Assembly (NCBI RefSeq): GCF_003711845.1
Contig: NZ_RHLQ01000017.1
Location: 1-64,000 of the forward strand
Direction of reading: 5' to 3'
Length of the DNA: 64,000 bases
Source of the DNA: Lysinibacillus halotolerans
GTDB lineage: Bacteria > Bacillota > Bacilli > Bacillales_A > Planococcaceae
Shown: piece after piece, positions 46,841-55,024 of the stretch
Layout of the letters: each line of letters opens with the position of its first letter
How positions within the stretch are numbered: position 1 is the first letter of the stretch
Notes under the pieces: generated by a model
Database searches by the model: none
What the model saw: only the letters and a program-made list of their open reading frames with translations
Told to the model about the DNA's origin: nothing
Program-made: the position numbers and the translations under genes

Positions 46841-47332
46841 ATGAAAAGATCATCTTTGCGTAGCTTCGGTATTGCTTGTTTTATCATTGGAATGGTCATG
46901 ACGATGTCAAATAAGTTCCATATTCCATTCCTTTCATCAGACGATGTCTCCAACGAAGAACAATATAAAGAACAAATTACCCAATTGGAACATCAGCTAG
47001 AAGAAGCAAAAGAACAAATCGCCGTATTAGAACAAAAGGAACAAACTACTTCACAAAAACTAGAAACAACGAACGAAAATACGACGACAAAAGACGAAGT
47101 AACAGATGAAGAAGTAGTGAGTGGCACTTTATATATTTACTCTGGTTTAACAGTAGCAGAAATTGCTCAAAAACTAAAAGATATGGGCATTATACATAAC
47201 AGTGTTGAATTAGAACTATTTTTAGCTCAACCTGAATACGCAAAATCAATACAAAAGGGACAATTTGAATTAAATTCATCTATGTCTATTGAAGAAATCG
47301 CTAATATTATTACTGGAAAACAACCAGCTTAA
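46841..47332 (+). CDS. Membrane protein with MltG (YceG) N-terminal-type domain only
   Basis: 163 residues: N-terminal membrane helix (about 7-23), an acidic coiled coil (about 40-75), a Thr/Glu linker, then a LysM-like domain (about 97-160: YIYSGLTVAEIAQKLKDMGIIHNSVELELFL...GQFELNSSMSIEEIANIITGKQ) as precedes the catalytic part of the endolytic transglycosylase MltG. The catalytic domain with its Glu is absent, so it is probably a peptidoglycan-binding or regulatory protein rather than an enzyme. ATG; terminator follows. Confidence 0.82.
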   Translation: MKRSSLRSFGIACFIIGMVMTMSNKFHIPFLSSDDVSNEEQYKEQITQLEHQLEEAKEQIAVLEQKEQTTSQKLETTNENTTTKDEVTDEEVVSGTLYIYSGLTVAEIAQKLKDMGIIHNSVELELFLAQPEYAKSIQKGQFELNSSMSIEEIANIITGKQPA

Positions 47333-47335
47333 CAT

Positions 47336-47366
47336 AAAGGGGAAGGCTATTTAAGCCTTCCCCTTT
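47336..47366 (+). terminator. Terminator overlapping the lysR stop codon
   Basis: 13-bp stem AAAGGGGAAGGCT/AGCCTTCCCCTTT with T5. It ends the plus-strand pair and its 3' arm is the last coding bases of the convergent lysR gene. Confidence 0.9.
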
Positions 47367-48241
47367 TTCTTGAAATAACTTCTTATATATTCAACAAACA
47401 TTATTGTGGCGGAGCTTTTAAAACGGCTTTTCATAAAGGCCAATCCAATTTCTCGTTTACAATTTCGGGCATCAACTCGAATAATTTTTAGTTTATATTG
47501 TTCTAATCCTTTAATATAAGGGATCAATGAAACGCCTAAACCACTTTCCACTAACCCAGCAACCGTATGTACTTCCTCCCCTTCGAAAGCAACGTTTAAT
47601 TGGAAACCTTCCCTTTTAAATAAATCATCCACTGATTTTCTTAATGAGTTCCCTTTCTTTATACAAATAAAGGGATCATGGGCAAAATCCTTTATTTTTA
47701 CCATCTGTTTATTAGCTAATCTATGACTTTCAGGTACAATGAAAAAAATTTCTTCTTCCCACAACTTTTCCCAAACAATCTCCTCATTTGAATCTACCGA
47801 AGAAATTAAACATACATCCAACTCTCCTGCTTCGAGCTTTTTTAAAATAGAGCTGGAGTTACTTTGGGTTAGTAGAAATTTCATTTGAGGATAAACTTTT
47901 TTCACATCCGTCATGAGGGAAGGAATAATTTCTAAACCAAGAGTATGCATAAATCCAATCGATACTTCCCCTTGACCAGGTGAAACTAAATTTGCTAAAT
48001 CTTCTTTTGCCCTTTCATATTCCTTTACAATATATTCTGCTCGCTCTAAAAAGAACTTTCCATACCGATTTAATTGAATCGAACGACCGTTTCGATCAAA
48101 CAATGCCACACCTAAAGATTCTTCTAATAAGGAAATGGGTTTACTTAAGGCAGGCTGGGTAATATGTAAATGTTGAGCAGCCTGGGACATATTTTCATAT
48201 TTAGCCACCAATATAAAATATTGAAGGGAATTAAAATCCAT
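47351..48241 (-). CDS. LysR-family transcriptional regulator
   Basis: 296 residues: N-terminal helix-turn-helix (about 1-60, MDFNSLQYFILVAKYENMSQAAQHLHITQPALSKPISLLEESLGVALFDR) and a C-terminal periplasmic-binding-like effector domain (about 90-290). Divergent from the MFS gene with a 130-base shared promoter region holding ATCAT-TAT-ATGAT (48296-48308), a plausible operator. By the usual rule it controls its divergent neighbour; the effector is unknown. Its last codons (FKKKGKA) lie in a terminator stem. Confidence 0.93.
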   Translation of the reverse strand: MDFNSLQYFILVAKYENMSQAAQHLHITQPALSKPISLLEESLGVALFDRNGRSIQLNRYGKFFLERAEYIVKEYERAKEDLANLVSPGQGEVSIGFMHTLGLEIIPSLMTDVKKVYPQMKFLLTQSNSSSILKKLEAGELDVCLISSVDSNEEIVWEKLWEEEIFFIVPESHRLANKQMVKIKDFAHDPFICIKKGNSLRKSVDDLFKREGFQLNVAFEGEEVHTVAGLVESGLGVSLIPYIKGLEQYKLKIIRVDARNCKREIGLAFMKSRFKSSATIMFVEYIRSYFKKKGKA

Positions 48242-48373
48242 TTTCCGTCTCCTTATTACTTTTATTTATAAGACAAATAAAAATTATGAATTATCATTAT
48301 ATGATTTCACTTATTATAATAAATGTAATACGAAAGTACAAAATGTTAATTTTTTCAAAAGAGGCGAACCAAC

Positions 48374-49588
48374 ATGAGTTATTTACAAAGAGGGACAAAG
48401 GAATTTCATTTAGCCAATTTAGCACTTTTTGCAGCTGGCTTTATTACCTTTGCCAATTTATATGTCACACAGCCATTATTCCCCCAATTTACTGAACAAT
48501 ATGGCGTATCACCTGCCGTCGCAAGCCTCTCCCTCTCCCTATCTACTGGTGTTTTATCCGTTAGTTTAATTTTATGTGGTTCGTTATCAGAAGCTTGGGG
48601 TCGTAAACGCTTAATGACGATTTCCATCTTTCTTTCATCTTTACTAACCATTGTTCTTGCTGTTTCACCTACCTTTGAAACTCTATTACTATTACGCATT
48701 ATCCAAGGCTTTGTCTTTGCAGGTGTTCCTGCTATCGCCATGGCTTACTTAGGTGAAGAAGTTCATCCAAGTAGTCTTGGCGTTGCTATGGGATTATATA
48801 TAAGTGGCAATTCCGTCGGTGGATTAGCTGGTCGCATTATTATGGGAACGATGTCTGACTTTTTCAGCTGGCAAATCGGCATGGTTGTTTTAGGCGTCAT
48901 CAGTTTCCTTGTTAGTCTTTATTTTGTTTGGGCTTTACCAGCATCAAAACATTTTACCCCACGGCAACTGAAGCTGAAACCTTTAGCTAAATCGTTATTT
49001 TCCCATTTAAAGGACCCTGGATTAATTTGTTTGTTCGGTATTGCTTTTACATTGATGGGAAGCTTTGTCACACTGTATAACTATATCAGTTATAAATTAA
49101 TGGGAGCCCCCTATCATTTAAGCGCAGGCGTTGTAGGTTGGATTTTTCTCGTTTACTTAGTTGGTACCTTTAGTTCAACTTGGTTCGGTAGCTTGTCAGA
49201 TAAATTTGGAAAACAAAAAGTATTGTTAACTGGCATTACAATTATGTTTACGGGAGCGTTATTAACTTTACCTGTACATTTATTTATAAAAATTTTAGGA
49301 ATTGTCATTTATACGTTCGGCTTTTTTGGCGCCCATTCCATTGCTAGTGGCTGGGTAAGTTCCCGCGCGAAAAAAGATAAAGCTCAAGCATCCTCCCTTT
49401 ATTTATTTGCCTATTATTTCGGCTCAAGTGTAGGCGGTACGACAGGTGGTCTTTTCTGGTCAAGCTGGGGCTGGAATGGTGTTATTGGATTTATCAGTTC
49501 TTTTTTAATTACTTCTTTCACGCTAGCTGTTACACTAATAGTGTTAAATCGGAAAGAAAAAATGTTGGAAGACCATCTCCAATATTAA
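48374..49588 (+). CDS. MFS transporter (YnfM/inner-membrane exporter type)
   Basis: 404 residues with twelve predicted helices. GSLSEAWGRKRLM (about 74-86) is the loop 2-3 MFS motif and GSLSDKFGKQKVL (about 274-286) its C-terminal repeat; RIIQGFVFAGVPAIAMAYLGEE is the helix 4-5 region typical of the YnfM-like drug/arabinose-efflux subfamily. ATG after GAGGCG. Paired with a LysR regulator as YnfM is with YnfL in enterobacteria. Substrate unknown. Confidence 0.92.
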   Translation: MSYLQRGTKEFHLANLALFAAGFITFANLYVTQPLFPQFTEQYGVSPAVASLSLSLSTGVLSVSLILCGSLSEAWGRKRLMTISIFLSSLLTIVLAVSPTFETLLLLRIIQGFVFAGVPAIAMAYLGEEVHPSSLGVAMGLYISGNSVGGLAGRIIMGTMSDFFSWQIGMVVLGVISFLVSLYFVWALPASKHFTPRQLKLKPLAKSLFSHLKDPGLICLFGIAFTLMGSFVTLYNYISYKLMGAPYHLSAGVVGWIFLVYLVGTFSSTWFGSLSDKFGKQKVLLTGITIMFTGALLTLPVHLFIKILGIVIYTFGFFGAHSIASGWVSSRAKKDKAQASSLYLFAYYFGSSVGGTTGGLFWSSWGWNGVIGFISSFLITSFTLAVTLIVLNRKEKMLEDHLQY

Positions 49589-49600
49589 GAAAGAGAGTGA

Positions 49601-50077
49601 ATGATGATGAACATTTATGACTTTGATGTAACTGCAGAAAATGGTGAGAAATATTCTTTGGAACGATACAAAGGGAAAGTATTGCTCATTGTGAACACTG
49701 CAACAAAATGTGGATTAGCTGGCCAATTTAGTGAATTGGAAGAACTTTATCAAAAATATCATTCCCAAGGTCTTGAAATTCTTGGTTTTCCTTCAGATCA
49801 ATTCAAACAAGAATTAACTACAGGAAATGAAGCAGCGGAAGCTTGTCGTCTTACATATGGGGTAACTTTCCCGATGCACGACATTATTAAAGTAAACGGC
49901 GAAGAAGCCCATCCACTTTTCCAATATTTAACGGAAAAAACAAAAGGTTTTTTAGGAAAAAACGTTAAATGGAACTTTACGAAATTTTTAGTAGACCGAG
50001 ACGGAAATGTTGTGGAACGATTCGCTCCAACGGATAAACCGTCCAAATTTGAAAAAGAAATTGCTAAATTACTATAA
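49601..50077 (+). CDS. bsaA: Glutathione peroxidase-family thiol peroxidase (BsaA type)
   Basis: 158 residues, thioredoxin fold. NTATKCGLAGQFSELEELY carries the peroxidatic Cys (instead of selenocysteine), GFPSDQF the Gln, and KWNFTKFLVDRDG the Trp/Asn of the catalytic tetrad. A second Cys in EACRLTYG may be resolving, making it thioredoxin-dependent as in other Bacillales. Starts 12 bases after the MFS gene with AAGAGAG upstream, so probably co-transcribed; terminator follows. Confidence 0.94.
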   Translation: MMMNIYDFDVTAENGEKYSLERYKGKVLLIVNTATKCGLAGQFSELEELYQKYHSQGLEILGFPSDQFKQELTTGNEAAEACRLTYGVTFPMHDIIKVNGEEAHPLFQYLTEKTKGFLGKNVKWNFTKFLVDRDGNVVERFAPTDKPSKFEKEIAKLL

Positions 50078-50084
50078 AATGAGG

Positions 50085-50118
50085 AAGGACACGTTGCTTG
50101 AAAAGCCCGTGTCCTTTT
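50085..50118. terminator. Bidirectional terminator after bsaA
   Basis: Stem AAGGACACG/CGTGTCCTT with T5, between the convergent bsaA and the zinc-ribbon membrane protein gene. Confidence 0.88.
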
Positions 50119-50121
50119 TCA

Positions 50122-50979
50122 CTACCACAATGGTTCATCTTCTTTCGTAAAGCTAATTGTAAAATTGGAAATATAAAAAATATGGAAGATTGCAACGAGT
50201 GTAAAGGGAAAACCGATTAGTTGAAAAGGAATTCCTAACATACCTAAACTATAAAAACTAAGAAATGGAACGAAGAATGGTAGTATATTTCTCGATTTTT
50301 TACTTTGAAAAATCTGCTCGCCGCAATGATAACATTGGGTTCGAAAACTGCCTAAAGAGTTTTTGAATCGTCCTTTTTTTGAAATTTGATGACCGCAATG
50401 AGGGCAATTTGGTAAATGTTTATGGCGGATTGACCATAATAGTAATAAACAATTATTTAAAAGAACAAACAAAACGATAAGAAATTTTATTGCCTCAAGG
50501 GATTGACTGACAATTGTAAAACTGCCTATCCCTAGTAATAAAGATCCACCCACAAACCATCGTATGATCAACTTCTTTGAAAATCCCCTAATATAATGAA
50601 TCCCTTTTTTCTCCCGCCATCTTTCCGTTTTTAGTAATACTGTAATCGTTAATAATAAAGCTAAACATTCAAGAATGATTAATCCTATAAACCAATAAAA
50701 TGTAGCATCTAAATGTAGAAAAATATTTGATAAGTAATTTTCACTTTGGACAGTCGCATTAGTGAAATTGACACGGTTCTCTTTGAAAAGGATAAAGAAA
50801 AAAGCTAACCCAGCAAAAAAGGTTGTTAAAACAATTGGGTAACCCCAATTTCTTTTAGAAGTTTGTTCTATATTTTCATTGATAATTTTTCGAACTATTT
50901 CTTCCTTTGTTTCGGTACTTAAATGGATATTCCCATCCAATTCTTTTTTCCACAACTGTTGTAAATCATTCATTTCCAT
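50122..50979 (-). CDS. Membrane zinc-ribbon protein, putative anti-sigma factor
   Basis: 285 residues. Cytosolic N-terminus (about 1-45, NDLQQLWKKELDGNIHLSTETKEEIVRKII) like ECF anti-sigma partners, then membrane helices (about 47-65, 93-113, 140-160 and 162-182), a cytosolic zinc ribbon CPHCGHQ...CYHCGEQ (about 193-220, CxxC-N20-CxxC type) and two more helices. It overlaps the sigma gene by 14 bases, which is the usual sigma/anti-sigma arrangement. The zinc ribbon fused to the anti-sigma-like part suggests metal or redox sensing. Function is inferred from context. Confidence 0.75.
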   Translation of the reverse strand: MEMNDLQQLWKKELDGNIHLSTETKEEIVRKIINENIEQTSKRNWGYPIVLTTFFAGLAFFFILFKENRVNFTNATVQSENYLSNIFLHLDATFYWFIGLIILECLALLLTITVLLKTERWREKKGIHYIRGFSKKLIIRWFVGGSLLLGIGSFTIVSQSLEAIKFLIVLFVLLNNCLLLLWSIRHKHLPNCPHCGHQISKKGRFKNSLGSFRTQCYHCGEQIFQSKKSRNILPFFVPFLSFYSLGMLGIPFQLIGFPFTLVAIFHIFYISNFTISFTKEDEPLW

Positions 50980-51487
50980 TGAGTAACACCTCCAAATCTA
51001 CGCCTTTTAGTTTCTCTTTTAAAACAGTTCTAGCTTTTTGCAATCTTGATTTAACTGTTGATTCAGGAATACTTAAAATTTCTGCAATCTCTTTCGTTGT
51101 ATGGTCTGCATAATAATAAAATAAGAGAACTTCTCGTAATTTAACATTTAATGAAAATACCGCTTCGGTAACTTCCATCTTTTCTTCTTTTTCAATGTAT
51201 TTTCTTTCTATATTTTTTGTTTGCCCTCGAATATGGAATTTTCCAATGAGTAATTCCTTTTTATTTTTCCAACTTCTTAAATAATCGGTACATCGATGAA
51301 CCGTTATTTTTGTTAAATACGTTTTTAGCGACGCTTCACCACGAAACTGTTCTTGTTTTTTATAATAAGTAAGAAAAACATCTTGAATCATTTCTTCCGC
51401 TATCCGCTGGTCTTTAACATATGTATAGGCGATTCTTAATAAGTAATCACCGTAAAGTTCAATTATTTCTTCTAAATGATCATGCAC
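50966..51487 (-). CDS. ECF-type RNA polymerase sigma factor
   Basis: 173 residues with sigma region 2 (about 10-75, YTYVKDQRIAEEMIQDVFLTYYKKQEQFRGEASLKTYLTKITVHRCTDYLR) and region 4 (about 110-160, LREVLLFYYYADHTTKEIAEILSIPESTVKSRLQKARTVL), no region 3: an ECF sigma of the SigV/SigM/SigW kind. GTG start after GGGAGG. The upstream gap has a CGTC but no matching -35, so autoregulation is not proven. Confidence 0.92.
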   Translation of the reverse strand: MHDHLEEIIELYGDYLLRIAYTYVKDQRIAEEMIQDVFLTYYKKQEQFRGEASLKTYLTKITVHRCTDYLRSWKNKKELLIGKFHIRGQTKNIERKYIEKEEKMEVTEAVFSLNVKLREVLLFYYYADHTTKEIAEILSIPESTVKSRLQKARTVLKEKLKGVDLEVLLNGNE

Positions 51488-51544
51488 TGACTTCCCTCCC
51501 TTTCAACTATATAGACGAGAAAAATGAACTTTTGGACGAAAAAA

Positions 51545-51567
51545 GCACACAAAAAATTTTTGCGTGC
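51545..51567 (-). terminator. Terminator after trpE-trpG-DUF5071
   Basis: 11-bp stem GCACGCAAAAA/TTTTTGTGTGC on the minus strand followed by a T-run, just past the DUF5071 stop. Confidence 0.75.
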
Positions 51568-51576
51568 GAGAAGGAT

Positions 51577-51933
51577 TTATATAAAACTATCTAAAACAGT
51601 TTGGGCAACTTCATGCAATTTCCTTTTTCTCTCTTCATCTGTTGGGAGCTGGGCTATTCTTTGTAATTGCTCTTCTAAAGCAATCTTTACAAAAAAAGGC
51701 AGCTTACAAATTACATTTTCCATCATCCATTTCTTTAAATCGTAATCCATTGCTTCGCCTTCTAATAATTCAAAAATGAACGGCGTAATCTCCGCTGGAT
51801 ATTGAAGTAATAGTTCAGCTAATCCTTCGTTTCTCTCTATTTCCCCTACTTTTAACCATTCTAAAACGAAAGGTAAATTACTTCTTTTCTCTTCCTCAGA
51901 TAATGTTAACAATTGTTCTACACTCGCTTCCAA
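51577..51933 (-). CDS. DUF5071-like protein
   Basis: 118-residue soluble, acidic protein with LPFVLEWLKVGEIERNEGLAELLLQYPAEITPFIFELL and a C-terminal LEEQLQRIAQLPTDEERKRKLHEVAQTVL, resembling the HEAT-like DUF5071 family. TTG start after GGGATGGG, 24 bases after trpG and before the operon terminator, so it is transcribed with trpE-trpG under the T-box. Why such a protein is tied to tryptophan supply is unknown. Confidence 0.7.
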   Translation of the reverse strand: MEASVEQLLTLSEEEKRSNLPFVLEWLKVGEIERNEGLAELLLQYPAEITPFIFELLEGEAMDYDLKKWMMENVICKLPFFVKIALEEQLQRIAQLPTDEERKRKLHEVAQTVLDSFI

Positions 51934-51957
51934 GTATACCCATCCCTTTTTAAGCAG

Positions 51958-52542
51958 TTAGTTGTTTATTCGTTGAATATGATGTAAAAACGACTCTATT
52001 AAGTGGGTACCTTTTTCCGTTCCTATCGATTCTGGATGGAATTGTAAACCGAAGACCGGAAATTGTTTATGTTGAATCGCCATCACTTCCCCATCATCCT
52101 TCGAAGTTGCAACAATTTCTAAATCTTGATGCAATGTTGTTCGATCAATTATGAGAGAGTGGTAGCGCATTACTGAAATTTCCCCGTCCATTTTTTCAAA
52201 CATTCCCTTTTGCTCATAATTTAAAGTAGAAAGTTTTCCATGCATAATATTGTTTGCCCGTAAAACTGTACTTCCAAAGGCTTCTCCAATTGATTGATGA
52301 CCTAGACATATGCCTAGTATTGGAAACTCTTTATATAATTCTTTAACGACGGAAACTGTAATCCCTGCTTCCTTTGGCGTTCCAGGACCTGGTGATAGAA
52401 CAATCGCTTCTGGCTTTAATTGACGAATGGATTCAATGGAAATCGCATCATTACGAATGACTTCAACGTTTTTTCCGAGGCTAGCGATTTGTTGATATAG
52501 ATTATAAGTAAATGAGTCGTAATTATCGATTAGTAAAATCAT
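51958..52542 (-). CDS. trpG: Anthranilate synthase component II (glutamine amidotransferase)
   Basis: 194-residue class I amidotransferase supplying ammonia to TrpE. LSPGPGTPKEAG (oxyanion loop, about 50-61), nucleophile Cys in GICLGHQSIGEAFG (about 78-91) and FHPES (catalytic His/Glu near 170). Such subunits may also serve PabB; the tryptophan T-box upstream favours TrpG, but dual use (PabA/TrpG) is likely, as in Bacillus. ATGA-type overlap with trpE. Confidence 0.93.
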   Translation of the reverse strand: MILLIDNYDSFTYNLYQQIASLGKNVEVIRNDAISIESIRQLKPEAIVLSPGPGTPKEAGITVSVVKELYKEFPILGICLGHQSIGEAFGSTVLRANNIMHGKLSTLNYEQKGMFEKMDGEISVMRYHSLIIDRTTLHQDLEIVATSKDDGEVMAIQHKQFPVFGLQFHPESIGTEKGTHLIESFLHHIQRINN

Positions 52543-53927
52543 ATGGATACCTCCAAGAGTGCCTTCGCCTTATTTAACGTTTCTTCATATTCCAATTCGG
52601 GTATCGAATCATAAACAATTCCTGCACCCGCTTGAACCATTGCCTTATTGTCTTTTACGACCATTGTACGAATCGCTAATGCTAGATCCATATTGCCATT
52701 TACTGAAATGTAGCCAATTGCTCCAGCATAAACCCCACGCTTTAATGGTTCCAAATCATTAATAATTTGCATTGCGCGAATTTTCGGTGCACCGGAAACT
52801 GTTCCTGCAGGTAAACAGGAGATTAATACGTCGAGCACATGCATATTATCACATAATTCACCTGTTACTTCTGAAACAATATGAATGACATGTTTATACC
52901 GTTCAATCGTCATGTATTTGACCACTTCAACGGTCCCGACCTTACTTACTCGCCCTATATCATTACGCCCTAAATCTACAAGCATTCGATGCTCTGCTAC
53001 TTCCTTTTCATCATTTAAAAGCAGCTGTTCGATTTTACTGTCCTCTTCCTTTGTTTTTCCCCTCGGTTTTGTACCAGCGATTGGGTTTGTCGTAACTTTT
53101 CCGTCACGTACCTTTACTAAGCTTTCCGGTGACGTACCAAGAATTGTATATTCATCGAACTCCATATAAAACATATATGGTGACGGATTGGATGTACGTA
53201 ATTTTCGATATAACGAAAAAGGGTTCCCTTTAAAGCCAGAAGTAAATCGTTGGGATAATACTACTTGGAAAATATCCCCCCGTTCTATATGCTCCTTCGC
53301 TTTTTGAACCATATGAACAAAATGTTCCTTCTCCATTGTCGGTTTAAATTGAATCGAGTAGGAAGCTTCTTCATTAAAGGGTATACTTTGTTTAATTTGT
53401 TGTTCAAGTTGTTGGATTGCCTTTTTCATTTCCTCTTCCGAACGACCTGTATGAAACAAATCGATGGCTGCAATAAACACTTTTTGTAATAAATGATCAA
53501 ACACGATAAAAGTATCGTAAAAATATACATGAACGTCAGGCATATTTAATTCATCTTCCAACACTTCCCCAATGTTTTCATAATAAAAGGCAGTGTCATA
53601 CCCGAAATACCCAATGGCTCCACCAAAAAAGGAGAATGGATATTGTCGATTTTGGAGCGGCATCATTTCTCTTAATTTATCTAACACCGAACCTTTTCCG
53701 ACTTGTATTTCACTCCCTTTCATTTCACATACAAAGCCTTCCTGATTTCCTTTTAGTTGGGCAATAGGGTTCACTGCGATAAAGGAATAACGCCCGCTTT
53801 CTTCATGTTTAGCAGATGATTCAAATAGTACTTTGCTGGTACCTGATAAACTTTCAAAAATCGAAATGGGCGTCATCATATCCCCTTGCAATTCTTCCAT
53901 GATGAAGTTTTTTACCTCTACAGTCAT
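52539..53927 (-). CDS. trpE: Anthranilate synthase component I
   Basis: 462-residue chorismate-utilising enzyme making anthranilate, the first committed step of tryptophan synthesis. N-terminal TPISIFESL and LFESSAKHEESGRYSFIA (allosteric site region), then RGDIFQVVLSQRF, FDEYTILGTSPE, NPIAGTKPRGKTKEED, RNDIGRVSKVGTVEV and CLPAGTVSGAPKIRAMQII. The similar PabB is excluded mainly by the tryptophan-specific T-box leader. Rest of the trp genes are not in this window. Confidence 0.92.
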   Translation of the reverse strand: MTVEVKNFIMEELQGDMMTPISIFESLSGTSKVLFESSAKHEESGRYSFIAVNPIAQLKGNQEGFVCEMKGSEIQVGKGSVLDKLREMMPLQNRQYPFSFFGGAIGYFGYDTAFYYENIGEVLEDELNMPDVHVYFYDTFIVFDHLLQKVFIAAIDLFHTGRSEEEMKKAIQQLEQQIKQSIPFNEEASYSIQFKPTMEKEHFVHMVQKAKEHIERGDIFQVVLSQRFTSGFKGNPFSLYRKLRTSNPSPYMFYMEFDEYTILGTSPESLVKVRDGKVTTNPIAGTKPRGKTKEEDSKIEQLLLNDEKEVAEHRMLVDLGRNDIGRVSKVGTVEVVKYMTIERYKHVIHIVSEVTGELCDNMHVLDVLISCLPAGTVSGAPKIRAMQIINDLEPLKRGVYAGAIGYISVNGNMDLALAIRTMVVKDNKAMVQAGAGIVYDSIPELEYEETLNKAKALLEVSI

Positions 53928-53976
53928 CTCAACTCTCTCCTTCTCTCTACTAATCTCATCTCATCTATGCACATAC

Positions 53977-54003
53977 GTATAACTGTCATTTAGACAGCTA
54001 TAC
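53977..54003 (-). promoter_or_regulatory. Extra hairpin between T-box terminator and trpE
   Basis: Arms 53977-53987 / 53993-54003 pair over 11 bp (one wobble in minus-strand RNA) with a 5-base loop, about 50 bases before the trpE start. No T-run, so not a terminator; it may affect mRNA stability or translation. Confidence 0.45.
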
Positions 54004-54008
54004 AATAT

Positions 54009-54252
54009 AAAAGGCCCTTCCATCACTAAAGGACGGAAGAGCCGTGGTGCCACCTTCATTGACTAACAATGTTTAAAAACCATTCATTAGTCCACTTAAC
54101 TGTTTTTAACGTCACATCACGCTAGTACCTACTCAACATTTCAGTACTAGAAGCTAGAAAGCCCATTCATATTATGTTATGCACTAGCTTCCACCAACCG
54201 CCAGTTCTCTTTGCCACTCCATAATACTACTATTTTTCATCATCGCTTCATT
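54009..54252 (-). promoter_or_regulatory. T-box leader, tryptophan-specific, upstream of trpE
   Basis: The minus-strand leader carries the stem I motif AGAGAACTGGCGGTTGGTGG, a specifier-loop GAATGGGC with TGG (54163-54165) and the T-box core AAGGTGGCACCACGG (54041-54056). A terminator stem GGCTCTTCC/GGAAGGGCC (54013-54043) ends in T4. The TGGC of the core implies discriminator base G on the tRNA, which fits tRNA-Trp and the UGG specifier. Uncharged tRNA-Trp would stop termination and raise trpE-trpG. Confidence 0.93.
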
Positions 54253-54312
54253 ATTTACTTAAAACTATTTTATTATAAATTTTTCATCTATTCAAACAAT
54301 TTTCAAAAAAAA

Positions 54313-54341
54313 TTGGAGCTCCATTGAATTTGGAGCCCCAA
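54313..54341 (-). terminator. Terminator after phoU
   Basis: 10-bp stem 54313-54322 / 54332-54341 (one wobble on the minus strand) followed by a T-run. Confidence 0.88.
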
Positions 54342-54347
54342 CAAAAT

Positions 54348-55007
54348 TTAATGATTTAAATCGAAACGTTGACCTTTTTTCAAATACAGTAAATACTCAG
54401 CAATATTCGTTGCATGGTCTGCACATCGTTCTACAAAGCGACAAATAAATGACAAATACGTAATTTGAGAAATATTTTCAGGGACAACAGAGCTTAGCTG
54501 CATCAGATGTTTAATCATATTTCCATACATTTCATCAATTTCGTCATCGTACTCAGCAATGACTTTTGCCTTAGACATGTTTTCTTCCTTGAAAGCTTCC
54601 ACAACTTGTCGAAGCATTTCTGTTGATTTGTAACACATATCTTCGAGCAATTCTACAGAAGTAATAAACCGTTCATTTCCTATGCGAATTGCTTCTTTTG
54701 CGATGTTTACGGCATGATCTCCAACCCGTTCCATATCAGAAGCTGCTTTTAACAATACGATTAAACGTCGCAAATCAGTCGCAACCGGTTGTTGTCGAGT
54801 CATTAATTTAATCACGCGATCATTAATCGCTTCTTCCATACGATTAATTTCAACATCTTGAATAATGACTTGATGGGCAAGCTCAAGATCTTTTTGAAAT
54901 AGTGCTTCAAAGGAATTTTCCAACGTTTCGATACTGCGGTTACTTAGCTCAATAAAATCATTTTGCAACGCTTGAATTTCATGATCAAAACGTTCTCTAG
55001 CTGACAT
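54348..55007 (-). CDS. phoU: Phosphate transport system regulator PhoU
   Basis: 219-residue two-repeat helical bundle (three helices each) with metal-binding E/D-rich motifs; ASDMERVGDHAVNIAKEAI and FVERCADHATNIAEYLLYL are the two PhoU signatures. It couples Pst transport status to PhoR signalling. ATG 55007 starts MSARERFDHEI; TTG 55013 is an alternative with better spacing to AAGGG. Last gene of pstS-C-A-B-phoU. Confidence 0.95.
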   Translation of the reverse strand: MSARERFDHEIQALQNDFIELSNRSIETLENSFEALFQKDLELAHQVIIQDVEINRMEEAINDRVIKLMTRQQPVATDLRRLIVLLKAASDMERVGDHAVNIAKEAIRIGNERFITSVELLEDMCYKSTEMLRQVVEAFKEENMSKAKVIAEYDDEIDEMYGNMIKHLMQLSSVVPENISQITYLSFICRFVERCADHATNIAEYLLYLKKGQRFDLNH

Positions 55008-55024
55008 ACACAATCAATCCCTTC

